Shown one piece after another: positions 25,764 to 28,951 of a stretch of DNA of 28,951 bases; within the stretch, counting starts at the first letter, position 1; each line of letters opens with the position of its first letter. Position numbers and translations under genes: made by a program. The notes beneath the pieces were generated by a model that saw nothing but the letters and a program-made list of their open reading frames with translations, had not been told where the DNA came from and ran no database searches. The stretch lies in NCBI GenBank assembly GCA_000934455.1, contig KN887560.1:24630-53580 (forward strand), written 5' to 3'. Source of the stretch: Apostichopus parvimensis (lineage: Eukaryota; Echinodermata; Holothuroidea; Aspidochirotida; Stichopodidae).

Positions 25764-26485
25764 ACAATGTTAATGGTATTAATAGTATAAGTTTAACCAT
25801 TGAAAAACACATTGCAAATTATCTTTCTTTCAGTAGGTGCTCGAAACGTTACCAGCATATTGCCCGAATTTTCACAAAAATATGGGTTGCTAATTAGTTT
25901 GTGAAGTGAGTGCCAGTGACTACAAATGTTCGGAAAAGTTCGGAACAAAAGTGCAGTCGCGAAAGATAGGGTGTCTGACTGACACTGACCGTATCGTTGA
26001 CGAGCAGCGCGGGGTTGGGGGGGGGGGTACAATGCAGCAGTCGGAATTTTCTGGCTTCAAACCCATGCAGTTGGATTTTCAGCCACTACACCCCCCCCCC
26101 CAATCACCAGGACATGCATGCTGAACTATATCGAATGTTTTCATCATGGCTTCCTTCCCTCCGGCTAACGTTCTGATCTCAAAAAAAAAATTAGTTCAGA
26201 AATTTAACAAAGTTTGGACCACTAGACTTACATTGTTGAGCAATACTCAATCACTGTAATGTCCTTTCTTCTTTTCATAAAGGTATTGCCATATAGCAAA
26301 TGAGCCATTATTTAAAAAAATGTTATTGTGTAGTAATCTGACCCTCAATGCCACTTGTTTTTCTGTCGTCCTTTCAACTACAGAACAGAGAAGGTCTCAT
26401 GGATGGTTCCTTCCATCTTATTATTGTTGTTCCTTGATAGGCCTAGAATTGCGTAGATAAAGCCCTTATGATATGGGGCTTAGTC

Positions 26486-26610
26486 ACCTGATCGTCGGTT
26501 CAATAGCGATGGCGCTTTTGCTTATATACCCGATTGTCGATTGAATAAGCGCTGCAAGGGTGCTTATTGTACCTGATCGTCGGTTTAATATGCCTGATGG
26601 AGCACGGTAC
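26486..26610 (+). repeat. Tandem repeat, 42-43 bp unit, about 2.5 copies
   Basis: Units begin at 26486 (ACCTGATCGTCGGTTCAATA), 26528 (ACCCGATTGTCGATTGAATA) and 26571 (ACCTGATCGTCGGTTTAATA). The first two continue GCGCT, then GCTTAT. Copies 1 and 3 differ at one base in the first twenty, while copy 2 is more diverged. Confidence 0.8.
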
Positions 26611-26671
26611 CGGGCTCGTATCCATGGGGTGGCGTGTACACAACCCTTCCCTTTTTACCCCCTCCCCACCC

Positions 26672-27017
26672 CAGTGGCGGAGCGTCCATACAGTCAGGGG
26701 GCGGATCCCCCCACCCTGAAGGACTCAAATGGACAGCAGGCGCCCTTTTCAGCTTTTTACCACTTTTTACTTATTCGCGATTATTGACTTTTTTATTGCA
26801 CTCTCCATTACCTATTGACATTTGTCACATCATCTGCAAATTAGCAAGGCCCGGAAAGGGACATTTCCGGCGATCTAGGGAGTATCTTTACTCAAAACTT
26901 TTCTGTACGCTCCGCGCCAACCTGTGGTGGCGATCCGCTTAGATAGTGTCAAAAGCGCCCCCCTACAGACCATTCTCGCCCCCCCCCCCCTGACCAATAC
27001 CCCTAGCTCCGCCACTG
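26672..27017. mobile_element. hAT-like MITE with 8-bp target duplication
   Basis: The left end CAGTGGCGGAGC (26672-26683) is the exact reverse complement of the right end GCTCCGCCACTG (27006-27017). Similarity continues inward (CAGTCAGGGGG against GGTCAGGGGGG). The 8-mer CCCCACCC flanks both sides (26664-26671 and 27018-27025). An 8-bp duplication is the hallmark of hAT transposition. The 346-bp body has no transposase, so it would have been moved in trans. Confidence 0.85.
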
Positions 27018-28430
27018 CCCCACCCACTTGCACACAACAATTTTTAAGCAGTGATAAGCCAAACCTTTCATGTCAGACCTAATTATGAAACTAATCTGTA
27101 ACCTAAATATGCCTCATAAAGTAAGAACGCACAATTTTACGTTAATTTTATTTGTTTGTTTGTTGGGAAGACCACTAGCCCTAGGGTGTGTTGGTATAAG
27201 CCAAAACAGATACTGGTATACCTGCTGACGAATACCGGTATCACCGGTTATACCGGGAATTTTCGCGGAACTGCTACTTTCAGTGTTAACTGTACTATCA
27301 CACACTAACATGAACCTATGGACACTAGCCTACAAATGTATTTGCAATTTTAGTACGACTTTCCCACCTCTGTTCTTTCTTCTGCAGCAACTTATTCAAA
27401 GATTTGATTTAAAAGAAAATAAAGTACTAAAAATCAGTGTTGTTTACGTGTCTTTCATTTCAACGCGAAAGTACAGCTCAGTTCACTACTGGGACCAGTC
27501 AAACCACAACAAGTACAGAAGTATAATCGGTAAAGGAATTACCAAGTAATTGAGTATTTGGATAGTAATGCGTAGAATCGGTATCAGGAAAGGTATGAAT
27601 AAACGTATTGCGCCGAATCGGTTTCTTCCCAAATAACTTGTTAGAGCATTTGACAAACTACGTAAGGGAAATGGAACTCGTGAGAACCATTTGGCGGGAC
27701 ACTGTACTTGCGAGTACGGCAGACCTTTGCTGAAGTTTTAACGTAGCGAATTATTATACAACGTGACTGGGGAACGCCTTAAATTTGGCAAGTAGCTGTC
27801 CGTACAAAAACAACTTTATGGGATTCCTTTTTTTGAAATGGTATCCTGAAATGTAAAGCGAGTGACATCTTCGAACCGCAAAAGCTCTGTGGCATTGTGA
27901 AGGTAGTGAGAATAGAGACTAAGTTATCCCATCAATTAGATTAGTATGGATTGTTTTAAAACTTAAATAAAACGTTGAGATCTCTCTGACAGTAGGTACA
28001 GAAAGCCGGGCGTGCAAATATGTCTGTATTTTACTCGCTTGTCTAATTAGACTTGCCCCAAGCACGTTTTACCAGCTCGGGTTTCTCTTAGACCGCATTG
28101 CATCGCTAACAGAAACTGCAGATTCCTTGCTAGACAAAAATTGTATACATGTACACACAAAATGTGAAGGGTACGGGCTTGAACTCCCTAGTTAAAAGGT
28201 GTGAAGACTCGCGCAAAAAGAAACGTCTAATGTCGGTAATCTGACCTAGTTTCGAATGAGGTGTAACAGAAGTGTTAGACACCACCATCGATCCCAGAAA
28301 ACACACACACAATTTACTGAAAACTGTTGACTTATTGGCGCAAAGTTTTCCTATGTTGATGCCACATTTAAGCTTCCGTATATACAAGCACTAATTCGTA
28401 TACACAGCATAGCTAGCTCATACCTATTGC
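27018..28430. other. Sequence without a recognised gene
   Basis: Scattered short open frames on both strands have no recognisable motifs. The stretch is less AT-rich and has more CpG than the introns. A cluster of ACCGGT-type short palindromes lies at 27220-27260. Confidence 0.4.
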
Positions 28431-28628
28431 GAAATGCAGCCGGTGGCATTGACCGTAAATTTAATGATCATAGCCTTTCGGATTCAGATAGCGAAAAAGG
28501 CCTAGAAATAGAGGGCATGTTTGACAATCGTCTGGAAGTTTTTTCCTTACACGTTCGAACCGGAGACCAGCGAAGAGGAAGCTAGTTCGAACAGCGATGT
28601 CGAAATTGCTCGCCTTGACGGAACATAA
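28430..28628 (+). pseudogene. Frameshifted acidic coding relic
   Basis: The plus-strand frame from about 28433 reads GGIDRKFNDH, SDSDSEKGLEIEGM and DNRLEVF. After a run of six T at 28539-28544 the sense frame moves by one base to PYTFEPETSEEEASSNSDVE and stops at TAA 28626-28628. The (P)Y-x-FEP string followed by an acidic serine-rich stretch resembles N-termini of repeated uncharacterised invertebrate proteins, which I recall as P2X7-domain-like, but that link is weak. It could also be a real exon with a sequencing error. Confidence 0.35.
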
Positions 28629-28951
28629 TACTAGTAATGTTAGGGGCCTATATAGTAATATAGGCTAGTTGTGTGACTGGTTAGACCTAGATCCCACATT
28701 GTTTGCCTACCTAACTTTCCCCATGATAAAAATAACTCGGAATAAAATCTTGGACTTAGGCATATAGGCTAGCTGAGTGCAGTGTTACTGTGCTATCAGT
28801 GTTAGACGAACACGAAACGCGCAAATCTCGGAACTGTTAGTGCACTTGTGCACCCATTTTCAGATATTTTTTTGAATGTCCGTGACGTATTGTTTACGTC
28901 TTGGATCTTCCCTTACTCAAATTCCATATCTGGTTTGATATCTGGCTATAT
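28629..28951. other. Right edge, nothing recognised
   Basis: AT-rich sequence with repeated short TATAGGCTAG strings (28651-28665 and 28761-28773). No feature can be supported. Confidence 0.4.

Noticed and set aside
28301-28312. ACACAC run as a microsatellite or CRISPR-like repeat
   Set aside because: It is too short, and no regularly spaced repeats exist anywhere in the window. CRISPR is not expected in an animal genome.

Overview
The window is AT-rich invertebrate animal DNA. Genes are split into many small exons with GT-AG borders, long introns hold decayed transposons, and there is no operon or bacterial signal. The best guess at the source is a marine invertebrate deuterostome, most likely an echinoderm. 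That guess rests on the TIE-type ectodomain and the style of the dispersed repeats; no species can be named.

One minus-strand gene fills positions 22548 down to 771 and runs off the left edge. By joining exons with GT/AG borders and checking that reading phase is kept at every junction, I recover 26 coding exons. They give 3807 coding bases, or 1269 codons, without a stop. The order is: signal peptide, two Ig-like modules, five EGF-like modules, a third Ig-like module, two fibronectin type III domains, one transmembrane helix, an acidic juxtamembrane segment, and a complete class I protein tyrosine phosphatase domain (WPD loop, HC(X5)R active site, Q loop). A linker follows, perhaps the start of a second phosphatase domain.

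The main point of interest is the pairing of the two halves. The ectodomain has the Ig-Ig-EGF-Ig-FN3 layout of the vertebrate TIE/TEK angiopoietin receptors, with very TIE-like EGF and FN3 motifs. The cytoplasmic part is a phosphatase where TIE proteins have a kinase. It reads as a TIE-type receptor that would remove phosphate from tyrosine instead of adding it. The extracellular exons are almost all bounded by phase-1 introns, the classic arrangement for exon shuffling.

Layout. 1-770: intron. 771-8812: phosphatase exons. 9282-12306: juxtamembrane and transmembrane exons. 13299-16642: FN3 and third Ig exons. 17013-20025: five EGF exons. 21244-22548: N-terminal Ig exons and signal peptide. 22549-25250: upstream sequence with a possible TATA box and an AT-rich repeat ending. 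25250-27017: transposon-rich stretch including a clean hAT-like MITE with an 8-bp target duplication. 27018-28951: mostly featureless, with a frameshifted acidic coding relic near 28430-28628 on the plus strand. Introns also hold tRNA-derived SINE relics, LINE/SINE tails, and a duplicated exon-intron junction.

All coordinates come from reading the sequence by eye. No alignment, gene finder or database was available.
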